A DNA stretch of 64,000 nt, from IMG/VR virus record IMGVR_UViG_3300009149_000019, positions 20,003-84,002 of that record. The stretch is one strand, 5' to 3'. Positions 1 through 9,379 of the stretch are shown in pieces. Every line of letters begins with the position of its first letter. The first letter of the stretch is position 1. The DNA comes from a virus. The translations under genes were made by a program, and so were the position numbers. The notes under the pieces were generated by a model, which was not told where the DNA came from, searched no databases, and saw only the letters and a program-made list of their open reading frames with translations.

Positions 1-2
1 AT

Positions 3-1196
3 AGTTTCTTTCAGAAGTATGTAACTAAAGGTAGAGAAACTATGATGGATCCTATATGTATCAGCATAGAAGATAAGAAGAATCACAGGAAATTGGTGGT
101 TACTCTTGCTATCTGTGATGATGCTAGAAGGGATACATACGGGTTAGTTAACTTCCTGTTAACACCTCAGGGAACACATATAACTGGTGTAACAAATTCT
201 TTCAGTAATGTTATGCTAGGTCTTATAAGTTCCGGAAAGAAGGCAAAAGAGACTGAAATGTTAGAAAAAGGGGATACAACCATTGGACTTAGAATGATGG
301 TTAGCATCTTTCTTCCTGAGAACATCCTATCTCTTGATGGTCAGACCAAGGAAAAGCTGGAAACAGAGAGGAAGCATTTTCAGGGCTTACTTGATCAGTT
401 TGAAATCCAGCTGGCCTCTGAGCTTAAGTCTCATCCGATGATAGGTGAGATCATAGCACGTATACGTGCTTATCGTGCTAAGCTTGAGCATAGCACTGTT
501 TTTAAAAATAGGTCTGTGCGTGGGATCACTTCTGAGGAAGATATCCTCATAGACTGTACATCCAACAATGGAGAGCTGTACTTGGTAGAGGGTGAGTCTG
601 CTCTTGGTGGATTCAAGATGGCTAGAAATCCTGATTGCCATGCGTTGATACCGATGGGCGGGAAGGTCACTAATCCTATAGCTGCCTCTATGACTAAGCT
701 TCTTAGGAGTAAGGAGTTCTCAAGTCTAGTGCAGGCTCTAGGCATAGGGGCTCGTTTATCCATGGATACAGTGATAGATGTCTCAAAGTTACGGTATCGT
801 CGTATCATAGTGTCTTGCGATGCTGATGATGACGGAAAGCACATTACTGTACTGGTATTAGCTTTCTTCATGCGATGGTATCCAGAGCTTGTTAAAAGCG
901 GCTTCATCTTCGTTGTTGAGGCTCCGCTCTTTAAGGTGACATCCAAAAGAAAAAGGATGCCAGCGTGGTCTTTTAAGGAAGCTCAAGCCTTAATGGATAA
1001 ATTTCCTGGATCTACTCTTACACGATTTAAGGGTTTAGGGGAAATGAATCCTGATGAGGTAAAGGAGTATTTACTTACTCCAAGGTCAAGACGGCTTCTT
1101 CAAATTAAGTGGGCTGATGAAAGCTCAATAGAATACGTGACGGCTCTTCTTAACTCTTCAGAGTTAAGGCAGAAGCTAGTCGATGAAAAGGAGTAA
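3..1196 (+). CDS. DNA topoisomerase II ATPase/Toprim subunit (GyrB/ParE/T4 gp39-like), 5' truncated by window edge
   Basis: The frame is open to the first base of the window, so the true start lies upstream and the ATG at 42 is internal. What is visible is the end of the transducer domain (a QGTH...GV stretch like the GGTHExG of GyrB), then a Toprim domain with the EGESA motif and the metal-binding DADDDG motif, then the GyrB tail FKGLGEMNPDE. This subunit binds ATP and, with the cleavage subunit encoded at 2283, passes one DNA duplex through another; in T4-like phages this supports replication. The ATPase GHKL domain is outside the window. Family assignment is firm; gyrase versus topo IV/T4-type cannot be told here. 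Confidence 0.93.
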   Translation, partial: SFFQKYVTKGRETMMDPICISIEDKKNHRKLVVTLAICDDARRDTYGLVNFLLTPQGTHITGVTNSFSNVMLGLISSGKKAKETEMLEKGDTTIGLRMMVSIFLPENILSLDGQTKEKLETERKHFQGLLDQFEIQLASELKSHPMIGEIIARIRAYRAKLEHSTVFKNRSVRGITSEEDILIDCTSNNGELYLVEGESALGGFKMARNPDCHALIPMGGKVTNPIAASMTKLLRSKEFSSLVQALGIGARLSMDTVIDVSKLRYRRIIVSCDADDDGKHITVLVLAFFMRWYPELVKSGFIFVVEAPLFKVTSKRKRMPAWSFKEAQALMDKFPGSTLTRFKGLGEMNPDEVKEYLLTPRSRRLLQIKWADESSIEYVTALLNSSELRQKLVDEKE

Positions 1197-1198
1197 TA

Positions 1199-2227
1199 AT
1201 GCCAATTAAGGTAACACATATGAAAGGCCTATCACAAGAGGACCTCACCTCTTTTATGAGAAAAGCAATTAAGAAGGAGGGCGAAACTCAGGGATCTGTT
1301 GTAAGAAAGTCGATCAGATCCTTTTACTGGAGAACCCTCTTTCCAGAGTTTACGGCTGACGTCATTGAGACATGGTTCAGGCGTCAGGAACGCTACAACG
1401 GGACCCGCCAGATGGAGCACGCGGTTTTCATAGCGTATGTTTCTGGGATTTCTGATGGAATACCATGGGCAGTCAACAACTACTGGAGGGGAAACATAGC
1501 ACTCCAGCTTAAACACGCTTTGAGCGTGTGCTTACCTATTAGAGCGTCTATGGGTAAGCTTCCATTTACTTTCTTTCCTCGTATGAACTTTAAGTACGCC
1601 CGCTCCTCAGAGCAGGCAACGCATTTGATAGATGCAACCGCAATGGCACTATTCTTGACTAATGCAAGAATAGAGGATAAGGTTAGCTTTATTGTGGAAA
1701 GTCCGCCAATTTCAGGGTGGCACGAGTCTAATAGAGCATCTGTGCTGTCGGTTCTAGCTTCTGCTAAAAGTACCCAAGAGCTGTATGCCATGATAGAGGT
1801 CCTTTCTACATCTGTTAATAAGGATTTCTATGTAATGGCGTATGCGAAGACATTAGCTGGTGACGTAAGTGAACGCGCCTTTCTTGATATTCTGGAGTCA
1901 GGAGGGCCTGTAGTGGATGACATTGATCCCTTACTACTATTCCCGGTACTGTTTGATAGCCTATCAGCATCAACTGCTATCAAAGTACTGCAGGCCCTTA
2001 ATAGTAATCAGCGCATAAAGGGACGTTCTTTTCTAACGGATGCTGTTCTTCTTGGGATACTATCCAGGAATAGTGAGAACTCCGTTAGAAATATTGTGTT
2101 AACATCAACCCCCGGTGCGGGGAGAGTTGAGGTTCTTCGTAAGAAGAACGAGAATGATATCATACGCATACGTGCTGCGTATGATAAGGCTATGGCCTTG
2201 GCTGGTGAGAAAGAAATGAGTGCTTAG
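1199..2227 (+). CDS. Hypothetical helical protein between the two topoisomerase genes
   Basis: 342 residues, start ATG overlaps the tandem stops of the topoisomerase B gene and has AAGGAG upstream. I do not recognise a family. The protein is predicted soluble, mostly helical, basic at the N-terminus (many Lys/Arg and aromatic residues around residues 25-70) and ends in a Lys/Glu-rich helix. It sits inside the topoisomerase operon, directly followed by a terminator-like hairpin, so co-expression with the B subunit is likely; a role in topoisomerase function is only a guess from position. Confidence 0.75.
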   Translation: MPIKVTHMKGLSQEDLTSFMRKAIKKEGETQGSVVRKSIRSFYWRTLFPEFTADVIETWFRRQERYNGTRQMEHAVFIAYVSGISDGIPWAVNNYWRGNIALQLKHALSVCLPIRASMGKLPFTFFPRMNFKYARSSEQATHLIDATAMALFLTNARIEDKVSFIVESPPISGWHESNRASVLSVLASAKSTQELYAMIEVLSTSVNKDFYVMAYAKTLAGDVSERAFLDILESGGPVVDDIDPLLLFPVLFDSLSASTAIKVLQALNSNQRIKGRSFLTDAVLLGILSRNSENSVRNIVLTSTPGAGRVEVLRKKNENDIIRIRAAYDKAMALAGEKEMSA

Positions 2228-2234
2228 ATGTATG

Positions 2235-2265
2235 GGGCTGGTATTATAATGGTATCAGCCCTTTT
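2235..2265 (+). terminator. Intrinsic terminator-like hairpin
   Basis: GGGCTG (2235-2240) pairs with CAGCCC (2256-2261) and the stem can extend inward with G-U and A-U pairs. TTTT follows directly. It lies in the 55-base gap between 2227 and 2283, and the ribosome site of the next gene follows at once, so partial readthrough is expected. Confidence 0.55.
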
Positions 2266-2282
2266 CCTGGAGGAAACCACGA

Positions 2283-3611
2283 ATGAGAGAGAAAATGATA
2301 AGTGTAGACATCGCAGAGGCCATACGGAGTAACTATAAGGCCTTTGGGAAAAAGGAGAATGAGGACCGTAAGATCCCTAAAAGACGTGATGGCCTACGGC
2401 CTGTATCTCGTAGGGTCCTTTACTCCTCATACAAGTGTGGGATTGGAACAAAGTCTATGAAGAGTGCAGTCATCTGTGGAGATTGTTCTGGACACTATCA
2501 TCCTCACAGTGACGACATCATATACGGTGCCCTGGTAACTCTAACAAAGTCTGGGCTGTATGAGACTCAAGGAAATTTTGGGTCTATTCATGGGATGTCT
2601 CCTGCTTCCCCCGCTGCCAAACGGTATACGGACTGCAAATTAACAAAAGAAGCCACAGATATGATGTTTGGCTTAATAGACTTTGTGCCGTACACCAAAA
2701 ATAATTTGAACTTTGAGGAACCTGACTTCCTCCCGACCAAATACCCTCTATGTTACTTCCAGAGTACTCTTAACTCTGGTATTGGTTTTGGTTATAGGGG
2801 TGATTACCCATCTTATAAGCTTGAAGACCTCAAACAGCGTTTGTTCTGGCTTATAAAGCAGAGGAAAACAGAACCAATCATCGAACCCTATTATGGTGAC
2901 TACTTAGAAGTTAAATCTTCAAAAGATGAACTAAAGAGACTTCTGACTACTGGGGAAGGGTCCATTACCTTTGTACCTAAAGTGGTTATCTCCGGACCTA
3001 AAACCATTTCCATCCTTGCGAACAGCATGGCTGGTAATTTTAAGAAGCAGGTCTTTTCAGTGTTTGATGACAAGATGCTCAAAGCTGGACAGGTTGGTAT
3101 TGTAGACAGGTCAACAACCAAGACAGAGGTTGTTATAACTTTCTACGGAAGAGGAATAAATCCGAAGGATTATGTAAAGTTGCTCTCCGATAGACTGTCC
3201 TTCGCTGTATCATACAACTGCATCTTTGTAAATGATGACCGGTCTATCGAGAAGGTGTCTGTTGATCAGATGCTTGTTGAGATATACCAGCAGTACAAGG
3301 ATCTCTTCTTTAAGAAGATTGATTATGATGTTCAGCAGTTACAAAGAAAGATCTCAGACATGGACATAATCGCAAAAATTAGACCATTTCTGAGAAGACA
3401 TCTCGGAAGAGAAGTCACTGCTGAGCTGTCATCTATAATATCAGACCTTTCCAGGAATGCATCAATTCCTGTAGAAGACATCTCCAGGGTCATTGGTGCT
3501 TACAGCATCAAGGTACTCTTAACCTGTAATACAGACAGTACTGCCTTACAGGCAAAAGTTAAGGAGACGACTGCTAAAAAGACTGAAGCAGAAGTCATAT
3601 CTCATTACTAA
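2283..3611 (+). CDS. DNA topoisomerase II cleavage subunit (GyrA/ParC/T4 gp52-like)
   Basis: 442 residues, close to the length of T4 gp52 and lacking the beta-pinwheel C-terminal domain of bacterial GyrA. It shows the DGLRPVSRRVLYS motif near residue 38, GHYHPHSDDIIYGALV (GyrA: GkYHPHGDsAvY), and AAKRYTD with the active-site tyrosine at residue 115, which attacks the DNA backbone preceded by its conserved Arg. The C-terminal ~90 residues look like the coiled-coil gate. Start ATG follows CCTGGAGG. It pairs with the Toprim subunit upstream; the two genes are separated by one unknown gene. Confidence 0.95.
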   Translation: MREKMISVDIAEAIRSNYKAFGKKENEDRKIPKRRDGLRPVSRRVLYSSYKCGIGTKSMKSAVICGDCSGHYHPHSDDIIYGALVTLTKSGLYETQGNFGSIHGMSPASPAAKRYTDCKLTKEATDMMFGLIDFVPYTKNNLNFEEPDFLPTKYPLCYFQSTLNSGIGFGYRGDYPSYKLEDLKQRLFWLIKQRKTEPIIEPYYGDYLEVKSSKDELKRLLTTGEGSITFVPKVVISGPKTISILANSMAGNFKKQVFSVFDDKMLKAGQVGIVDRSTTKTEVVITFYGRGINPKDYVKLLSDRLSFAVSYNCIFVNDDRSIEKVSVDQMLVEIYQQYKDLFFKKIDYDVQQLQRKISDMDIIAKIRPFLRRHLGREVTAELSSIISDLSRNASIPVEDISRVIGAYSIKVLLTCNTDSTALQAKVKETTAKKTEAEVISHY

Positions 3612-3629
3612 TAATTTAAAGGGGGTTTC

Positions 3630-5234
3630 ATGGTAACCGTGAGCTCTTTTACATATTTACAGCATAATAGTATGCTGGAAATTACCCTATCATCGGACAA
3701 TGACACCCCTCTTTCGGATAAGTGGTTAGCGCACCAAGATGGTCTATTTAGGGAGGGTGCCTCTGACTCATTCGAAGTAGTTGGTAGCAGCAGTACTACA
3801 CGGCTAACAGGTTGTTACAAAGCTCAAAAGGAGCTTCAGTTACTAGTACAAGTAAAGGAGAACGGACCTAATGACAGTGTTACTGATGTAACGTTAGAAA
3901 TAGACTCGCTGGGTTTTATCCTTAAGGTTATTATCCATAAATATAACTGGAAGAAGGAGTACTACAAGGAACCATGCGACGTCCTTTACAGGGAGACTCC
4001 TGAGAAGGAGGCATTATTTAGAATGGTAGCAGGTAAACGTCTGTCTTCCGTGGCAGATACACTTTTGTTTATGGATAAAAGTGTATATGACTTACCATGC
4101 TTTGCTAAGGCTATTTATTATAAAAGCCTTGCACAGGGAAACCTGGCGTCATTTCAGTTTACATACAGAAGCGCTGACCTTGCGCATAATGGCACCAATA
4201 GGAGGTCATACCAGAACATGCTACACTTGCTGCCATTAGCAGAGGCAATGGTACAAAACCCAGAATCGCCTTTACTAAGGCGTGTTGTAAGCTCTGCAGG
4301 AAATGAAGGACACGCGATTCATTTCTTGTATGCACTTACACATGGGAAAGTGACCACTAAGAGGGCAGCTACTTATGGTGTAGGGCTTATAGTGGAGGCA
4401 CGCGGTACTGTGTCTCTTGAGTTAGTAGAAGTGATAATGGAGTATATAGGAAAGCAAGGACTGAGCAGCCCCAGGCTACTCAACATGATTGTTAAGTCAA
4501 AACATGTTGGGAAGTTCATAAAGGCAAGCTCTGGAGAAGTGAGAGAAGATCTTATTAGCAAGTTCTCTGCCCTTAATGTAAGTGATATCCATGGAGATAC
4601 TCTACAAGACCTCATGTTGCATGATTGTTTTGGGATACCAGAAGTGGTAGAAAAGGCAAGAGAGGTCTTGTTCTTTCTAATCACTTCCTGGGAAGACTTC
4701 CCTTATTTTGATGGTGATAGCCCTCCCAGGCCTAAGGTACACTATGAAAGTAAAGAGTCCTTCATTACCTTTGCTACTCGTGGGGAATGGCCACAAGAGT
4801 TTGAGGACATCTATCTTTTCTTCCCAACCACTAAGATAATGTACTATCTCTACAGGATAGAGGCAGGAGAGGCCGGGCTTATCACCTACTTTGAAGATAC
4901 CTGGGTTCTAAGTCAACTAGTCAGCTCTGTAACTACTTATCCTAGATTATTGATGTGGTTCTTAGGGGTGTTTAGTAGAGTTTTATACTCTGAGGACCAT
5001 CTTGACATCCTGAAAGAGTGTCCTAGTCTAATGGAACTGCGTTCTGGGCTTTTGTATGAACGGGAGTTTCTCATAGGCACACATACGCCAACTATACGTA
5101 AGTTGATACATCTTCTTACTAACGACTTTAGCTGGTGTTGTGGGTACTCGCATCTAGGGCTAGTGTTGTCGATGGATGAGGCAACGGAAAATACGAGAAC
5201 TCTTTCTAATACTGCTTTAAGGCTAGAAAAATAA
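3630..5234 (+). CDS. Hypothetical protein, N-terminal beta domain plus helical body
   Basis: 534 residues starting 7 bases after an AAAGGGGG ribosome site. No family recognised. Residues 1 to about 120 are Ser/Thr/Val-rich and look beta-rich; the rest is a long helical array with several Leu-rich segments, possibly a degenerate repeat solenoid. No signal peptide or membrane segment. It is followed after 11 bases by a protein of similar size and similar layout (5246-6673), so the two may be distant tandem paralogues. Function unknown. Confidence 0.75.
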   Translation: MVTVSSFTYLQHNSMLEITLSSDNDTPLSDKWLAHQDGLFREGASDSFEVVGSSSTTRLTGCYKAQKELQLLVQVKENGPNDSVTDVTLEIDSLGFILKVIIHKYNWKKEYYKEPCDVLYRETPEKEALFRMVAGKRLSSVADTLLFMDKSVYDLPCFAKAIYYKSLAQGNLASFQFTYRSADLAHNGTNRRSYQNMLHLLPLAEAMVQNPESPLLRRVVSSAGNEGHAIHFLYALTHGKVTTKRAATYGVGLIVEARGTVSLELVEVIMEYIGKQGLSSPRLLNMIVKSKHVGKFIKASSGEVREDLISKFSALNVSDIHGDTLQDLMLHDCFGIPEVVEKAREVLFFLITSWEDFPYFDGDSPPRPKVHYESKESFITFATRGEWPQEFEDIYLFFPTTKIMYYLYRIEAGEAGLITYFEDTWVLSQLVSSVTTYPRLLMWFLGVFSRVLYSEDHLDILKECPSLMELRSGLLYEREFLIGTHTPTIRKLIHLLTNDFSWCCGYSHLGLVLSMDEATENTRTLSNTALRLEK

Positions 5235-5245
5235 GAGGAGGGGTT

Positions 5246-6673
5246 ATGACAACCATATGGTGCTTACTTATTCCCCCAAGTGAATGTAAGTATCTTCATA
5301 AAAAGATAGAAATGACTACAGTACTAATGGAAGAAAATGGGCATAGGCCCATTTTTTCTATCTTTGGGAGTGAGTTTCCAATAATACGAATACAGAAAAA
5401 GTATCCGTATTACCTAATTACTGTAGACAAAGAGGTACCCTTTGGGTGCACGGAGGTTACGTGCAATGTTACATTTACTCTATCCCAGATTGTGTGTGGG
5501 ATTCATGTGAGGGTGCCAATAAGGAAGAGAGCGCTGTTCAATAGAAAGCAGGAAATTGACAGCATGAGCAGATCCGATGCGGTCCCTTACCTCATGCATA
5601 AGTTAGACTATGGGATGAGTGTCTCGTATAAAGAGATGTATAGTGTGGTATCTACCCTGTTCTATAAGATAGATGCGGGGGCGATGACACACTACCTTTT
5701 TATTAAAAAGGTAGTTAGTGCTGGCTATAGCTCAAAGCTATTAGTGTGTTGTATTAATTACTGGGATAAGAACCACAGTCTCGGATCATTCCAAGGACTT
5801 CCCCTCATAGCCGTGCTGGAAGCCTTATACGCTTTCGGTGCGAATCGAAAGCTTGTGGTAAAGGCAGTGGCTATCATGTTTAAGAAATTCCACATGTCTC
5901 ATGTGATGCTAACAGACCATCAGTTTCCAGTGCCTTTCTTTAGGAAGCTTGGGTGTCCGAAGGAGCTTGAGTTTCTAATGATACATACTAGGAACGTGGA
6001 AAGCCTAGTAACGGACCTCTCGACCATAGCAACACCGGACAGCATCTATGGTGTTCTGAAGAATGGATCTTCTTTTTACTTAAGAAGATTAGCCAAGGAG
6101 ACGGGTAATCATGATCTTGGGTTATGTAGCCTACAGACGGATAGCGCCCTAGGCTCTATCAGGGCTGCATACGATAGAAAACTAGACCTGAATGAGATCA
6201 TACCAAATGCGTACCATTCCTATGGCAAGGACGCACGGGCAACTATGATGGGTCTAATAACTGATAGTGTTCATCAGTGCTTATCTCGCACGAACATATA
6301 TGGTAGTTCAGAGGTGGCACTACGTTTTCTTCCGGAGAACCTATTTAGTACTGGGTGGCCGACACAAAACTCGCAAAAGTTTGTGGACATTCTAGAAAAG
6401 CTCTTACGTGGGCAAGCACATTTGCTTGACGATGAAGTGCTAAAGTACCTTCTTACTACAAACAATTCCTTTTCTAGTGATCCGTTATACAGGCACTCTG
6501 TATTACGATGTATCACTAATGATACACGGATAGCTCAGGTGTTACTCAGAGTCACCCCGGATAAGGGGGAGATTATAGCAGCATTTAGGAAAAAGAGAAG
6601 AACGTATAAAAATGCCTACGCTACTATGCTAAAGAGGGTTCTTAAAGAAAGAAAAAAGAGAAAGGAGAAATAA
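5246..6673 (+). CDS. Hypothetical protein, N-terminal beta domain plus helical body
   Basis: 475 residues behind AAGAGGAGGGG. The first ~95 residues look beta-rich, the remainder helical, and the last ~45 residues are strongly basic (RKKRRTYKN..., then Lys/Arg-rich to the end), which could bind nucleic acid. No recognised domain. Its stop codon shares one base with the next start (TAATG). Layout resembles the preceding gene. Function unknown. Confidence 0.75.
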   Translation: MTTIWCLLIPPSECKYLHKKIEMTTVLMEENGHRPIFSIFGSEFPIIRIQKKYPYYLITVDKEVPFGCTEVTCNVTFTLSQIVCGIHVRVPIRKRALFNRKQEIDSMSRSDAVPYLMHKLDYGMSVSYKEMYSVVSTLFYKIDAGAMTHYLFIKKVVSAGYSSKLLVCCINYWDKNHSLGSFQGLPLIAVLEALYAFGANRKLVVKAVAIMFKKFHMSHVMLTDHQFPVPFFRKLGCPKELEFLMIHTRNVESLVTDLSTIATPDSIYGVLKNGSSFYLRRLAKETGNHDLGLCSLQTDSALGSIRAAYDRKLDLNEIIPNAYHSYGKDARATMMGLITDSVHQCLSRTNIYGSSEVALRFLPENLFSTGWPTQNSQKFVDILEKLLRGQAHLLDDEVLKYLLTTNNSFSSDPLYRHSVLRCITNDTRIAQVLLRVTPDKGEIIAAFRKKRRTYKNAYATMLKRVLKERKKRKEK

Positions 6674-7167
6674 TGGAATTAGAAAAAGAGAAACTAAAAG
6701 AAATGAAAGAATTTCTTACTAATAAGAGGAAGGAGTCTGGGTTTGAGTGGATAGTTAATAAAGACTCGGATAGTGTGGGCCCAAGACTGGCACACTATAT
6801 CATGAACGACTGGAAGGACCTCGATTGGTATGCAGATGAAGATATAGCCATACTTCTAGACGGGTTTCGATACTCTAGTACCTTTGAAGACACTTCACGT
6901 CTTTTTCATGCGCTAGTGTACGTGAGCATCTATTATATCCATGATGCATACACTAAAGAGAGGGTCATGGCTGGCGTTCGCAGAGCGCTAGGAAGCATGT
7001 CCTCATCTAATCTTAAAATGTTATTGTTGTATAAAGAGGCACCAGAACGCCTTCAGGCGAGCATCTCTGAGCTTCTGAAGGAGAGGGGAAACGATGGGAA
7101 AAAAGAAAAAAAGAGTAAAGTTACCAGAAGAAGCGGCAAAGGAGATACTGCAGAGTCTAGAGGATAG
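6673..7167 (+). CDS. WxDxDWY-family protein
   Basis: 164 residues. Around residues 38-56 it carries the block HYIMNDWKDLDWYADEDI shared with the proteins at 7538, 28794, 51798 and 59941. After it comes the family's ~55-residue helical stretch and then a copy of the short helical module (SSSNLKMLLLYKEAPERL...). It has only the last of the (I/V)RxxYY-type repeats. The last ~25 residues are Lys/Arg/Ser-rich and lie in the 74-base overlap with the next gene. Function unknown; paralogy within the window is clear. Confidence 0.8.
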   Translation: MELEKEKLKEMKEFLTNKRKESGFEWIVNKDSDSVGPRLAHYIMNDWKDLDWYADEDIAILLDGFRYSSTFEDTSRLFHALVYVSIYYIHDAYTKERVMAGVRRALGSMSSSNLKMLLLYKEAPERLQASISELLKERGNDGKKEKKSKVTRRSGKGDTAESRG

Positions 7168-7525
7168 AGGGTTCTTCACATTAATGGCTAAGGCTGGTGT
7201 AAACCCTACCTACTCTTCTGAAATAAAAGAAGTTGTCGATGACATGTTTACCTCAGGGTACACACACGGGCGCGAAGAGGGCTTTGATGCCGGATACGAA
7301 GACGGCTACAACGAGGGGAATGCAGACGGAAAAAAAGCAATGGAAGAGGTAGCGTATGAAATGGCCTTTACTGCCCTCAAGAAACAAATTGTAGATGGTG
7401 TTCTATATGCTTTATTAAAAGATTTAAACAAGGGCCATCCATCCATTATGAGGATGATCCTAATGAAGCATGGCAAAAATGATGTACTTAGGGAAGTCAT
7501 CAAAAGGGTCATGGCTGAAAAATAG
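7094..7525 (+). CDS. Small protein with GxxxG-type repeats
   Basis: 143 residues; start ATG lies inside the previous gene, preceded by GAAGGAGAGGGG, so the 74-base out-of-frame overlap is well supported. Residues ~55-85 hold a run of aromatic/Gly four-residue steps (GYTHGREEGFDAGYEDGY and onward), similar to the GxxxG helices of FliH or Yae1-like proteins, which mediate helix packing. The C-terminus is the shared helical module (SIMRMILMKHGKNDVLREVI). Basic first ten residues. Function unknown. Confidence 0.7.
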   Translation: MGKKKKRVKLPEEAAKEILQSLEDRGFFTLMAKAGVNPTYSSEIKEVVDDMFTSGYTHGREEGFDAGYEDGYNEGNADGKKAMEEVAYEMAFTALKKQIVDGVLYALLKDLNKGHPSIMRMILMKHGKNDVLREVIKRVMAEK

Positions 7526-7537
7526 AAAGGAGTAAAA

Positions 7538-8449
7538 ATGACTGAAAAAGAATGTGAATTTCTAAGATTCTCCGAGGAATTTAGCTCTTGGGGGAAAAAT
7601 ATATACGTTGGAATAAGAGACGTGTGGGCATACTGCACTATGATAAAGAACCTGATAGATTCCGGAGTGATTACTGTTGATGTAGAAAAACTGAAGACAT
7701 TCAATCCCTCCAAATGCCAGAAAGCGATTGGTTGTATATACATTATGGCAACCAAGGATCCTATATTTAAGAAGAAGGGGCATATGGCTCTACGCATTGC
7801 GTACCATATGGCTACCGATTTCAAGGACAGCCCTCTGGACGATAAGAGTAGTTCTGTAAAGGAGCTTATCCTTTACCATAAGCCAGAGTTGAAACCATGC
7901 TTCGTTAGTAAGGATTTTAAGAAGCTATCCCCATCACAGAGGAAGGAGACATATTTCCAGATTGGAAAAGAACATGCCAAAGGTGACGCATCGTACCATG
8001 TCAGAGCATCCGCTTATTATCGTAAGGGGGGCTGGAGTGATTTTGACTGGTATACAGACAAAGAGTTGTCTTTAGTCAGTATGGGAATCTGGGAAGCTAC
8101 TCTGTTTAGTACTGAAGAAGCGCCAGCTACTTTTGTATTAAAGAAAATGCTTAAGACAAAGAGCGGGGTGAAGAAGATAATAACTGGAACTAGGGCATGG
8201 AACATATGGTGTACCCAGAATCGACATTCTGAGAATTACCCTATTATGTGGCTCACCTTGAAGGACCAGTACATGAGTAAGGCCTCTACGTTTTTCTCGT
8301 ACGCTTCCGGATCTATGCTAACCACGGCTGTCCTTAACTGTGGTAATGAGCAGGCTTCTGATGTTTTACAGAAGGCACTATGTATAAAAGCAGCTAGAAA
8401 CGCTGCTAATGCTAAGGAGGGCTTATGCCAAACTGGTGTAGCAACATAG
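7538..8449 (+). CDS. WxDxDWY-family protein, long form
   Basis: 303 residues. Contains repeat-like units such as LRIAYHMATDFKDSPLDD and VRASAYYRKGGWSDFDWYTD, the latter being the family's terminal block near residue 160-172, followed by ELSLVSMGIW as in the paralogue at 28794 (DLEIVKMGI). The last ~40 residues resemble the shared helical module in degenerate form. Start has AAAGGAG upstream. It overlaps the next gene by 25 bases. Function unknown. Confidence 0.8.
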   Translation: MTEKECEFLRFSEEFSSWGKNIYVGIRDVWAYCTMIKNLIDSGVITVDVEKLKTFNPSKCQKAIGCIYIMATKDPIFKKKGHMALRIAYHMATDFKDSPLDDKSSSVKELILYHKPELKPCFVSKDFKKLSPSQRKETYFQIGKEHAKGDASYHVRASAYYRKGGWSDFDWYTDKELSLVSMGIWEATLFSTEEAPATFVLKKMLKTKSGVKKIITGTRAWNIWCTQNRHSENYPIMWLTLKDQYMSKASTFFSYASGSMLTTAVLNCGNEQASDVLQKALCIKAARNAANAKEGLCQTGVAT

Positions 8450-8979
8450 TAAAGATATATGGTAGCGATGAGCACCTCCAGGAGTTTATGGAGCGTGTAA
8501 GCGGCTACCATGCTATCTATGGTAATGATCATCCTGAGTATTGGATGGAGGTCCTATCAAAAAAGCATCCATTTTGTTTTAATGCAATCCTGCCCTCTCC
8601 ACCAGAGGTTAGTTTAGGAACATACAGCAACAATGGGTTTGGTTGGTGTGTGGAAAACTGGGGAACAAAATGGGATATACATTCGGATGACACTTTCTAT
8701 AATGAAGATCCGGATGACTGTGACCTCTCTCTGAGCTTCTCTACAGCCTGGGGCCCTCCCTTAGGTGTGTACAACGAGCTAGCCCAGCTTTTCCCTAACC
8801 TTGTCTTTGACATGTTCTGGATTGAACTTGGGATGGCTTTTGGTGGACATCTACATATAGAGAAGGGACAGCAGACAATATCTGAGATATCTAGTGATGA
8901 GCCAGAGTACCGAACCCTTGCAGAAGATATCTTTGATATAGATTCGTCTAGCTTTATTGATGAAGAAGAGGATCTCTAA
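8425..8979 (+). CDS. Api92-like / MPNWC-family protein with ferredoxin-like domain
   Basis: 184 residues. It begins MPNWCSNIVKIYGS, the hallmark of the phage/plasmid Api92-like (DUF1281, YubB) family, and has the family's central block of an FNAILPSPPE motif followed later by WGTKWD and FSTAWGPP. These proteins have a ferredoxin-like fold and an unknown role; they are common in mobile elements. The C-terminus is acidic (Asp/Glu-rich from ~165). The ribosome site AAGGAGGG lies in the end of the preceding gene. Confidence 0.88.
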   Translation: MPNWCSNIVKIYGSDEHLQEFMERVSGYHAIYGNDHPEYWMEVLSKKHPFCFNAILPSPPEVSLGTYSNNGFGWCVENWGTKWDIHSDDTFYNEDPDDCDLSLSFSTAWGPPLGVYNELAQLFPNLVFDMFWIELGMAFGGHLHIEKGQQTISEISSDEPEYRTLAEDIFDIDSSSFIDEEEDL

Positions 8980-9021
8980 TGGACACACGAGTTCCTAAAA
9001 AGATTATTATAAGGAGGTTCC

Positions 9022-9375
9022 ATGTGGTATAAACCAGAAGGAACTAGTGTTATCTGTAAGGAAAACTTTGCAGATATTCTAGAGGAAGTTGGATTTAAGC
9101 TTCCTGAAAAGGGAAAAAGCGCCCTCCTGTACTGGCTTGACAGGCACTGTATCGCACGGGTTGCGGTATCAAAAAGTGGGTATGTAGTGACAAGCTGGGA
9201 ACAGGCGGTTGAAGATGGAGTTCCCCCATCAGTTCAAATGTTGAGGATTGATAATATAACTGGGGAGATACAACTCATATTCATAACAGAAGTAGCCAAC
9301 GGTTGCTGTAAGACTCTGTTGGGAAGAGAAGTATCTCTCCAGGTGTCTCGGTTTGTTATTGAGGCCTTAGGGTAG
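9022..9375 (+). CDS. Hypothetical protein
   Basis: 117 residues behind an AAGGAGG site. No recognised family. Mixed alpha/beta composition with two short hydrophobic stretches (residues 44-55 and 86-93), no signal peptide. Cys pair CC at about residue 97. Lies between the Api92-like gene and another unknown. Confidence 0.7.
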   Translation: MWYKPEGTSVICKENFADILEEVGFKLPEKGKSALLYWLDRHCIARVAVSKSGYVVTSWEQAVEDGVPPSVQMLRIDNITGEIQLIFITEVANGCCKTLLGREVSLQVSRFVIEALG

Positions 9376-9379
9376 CACC

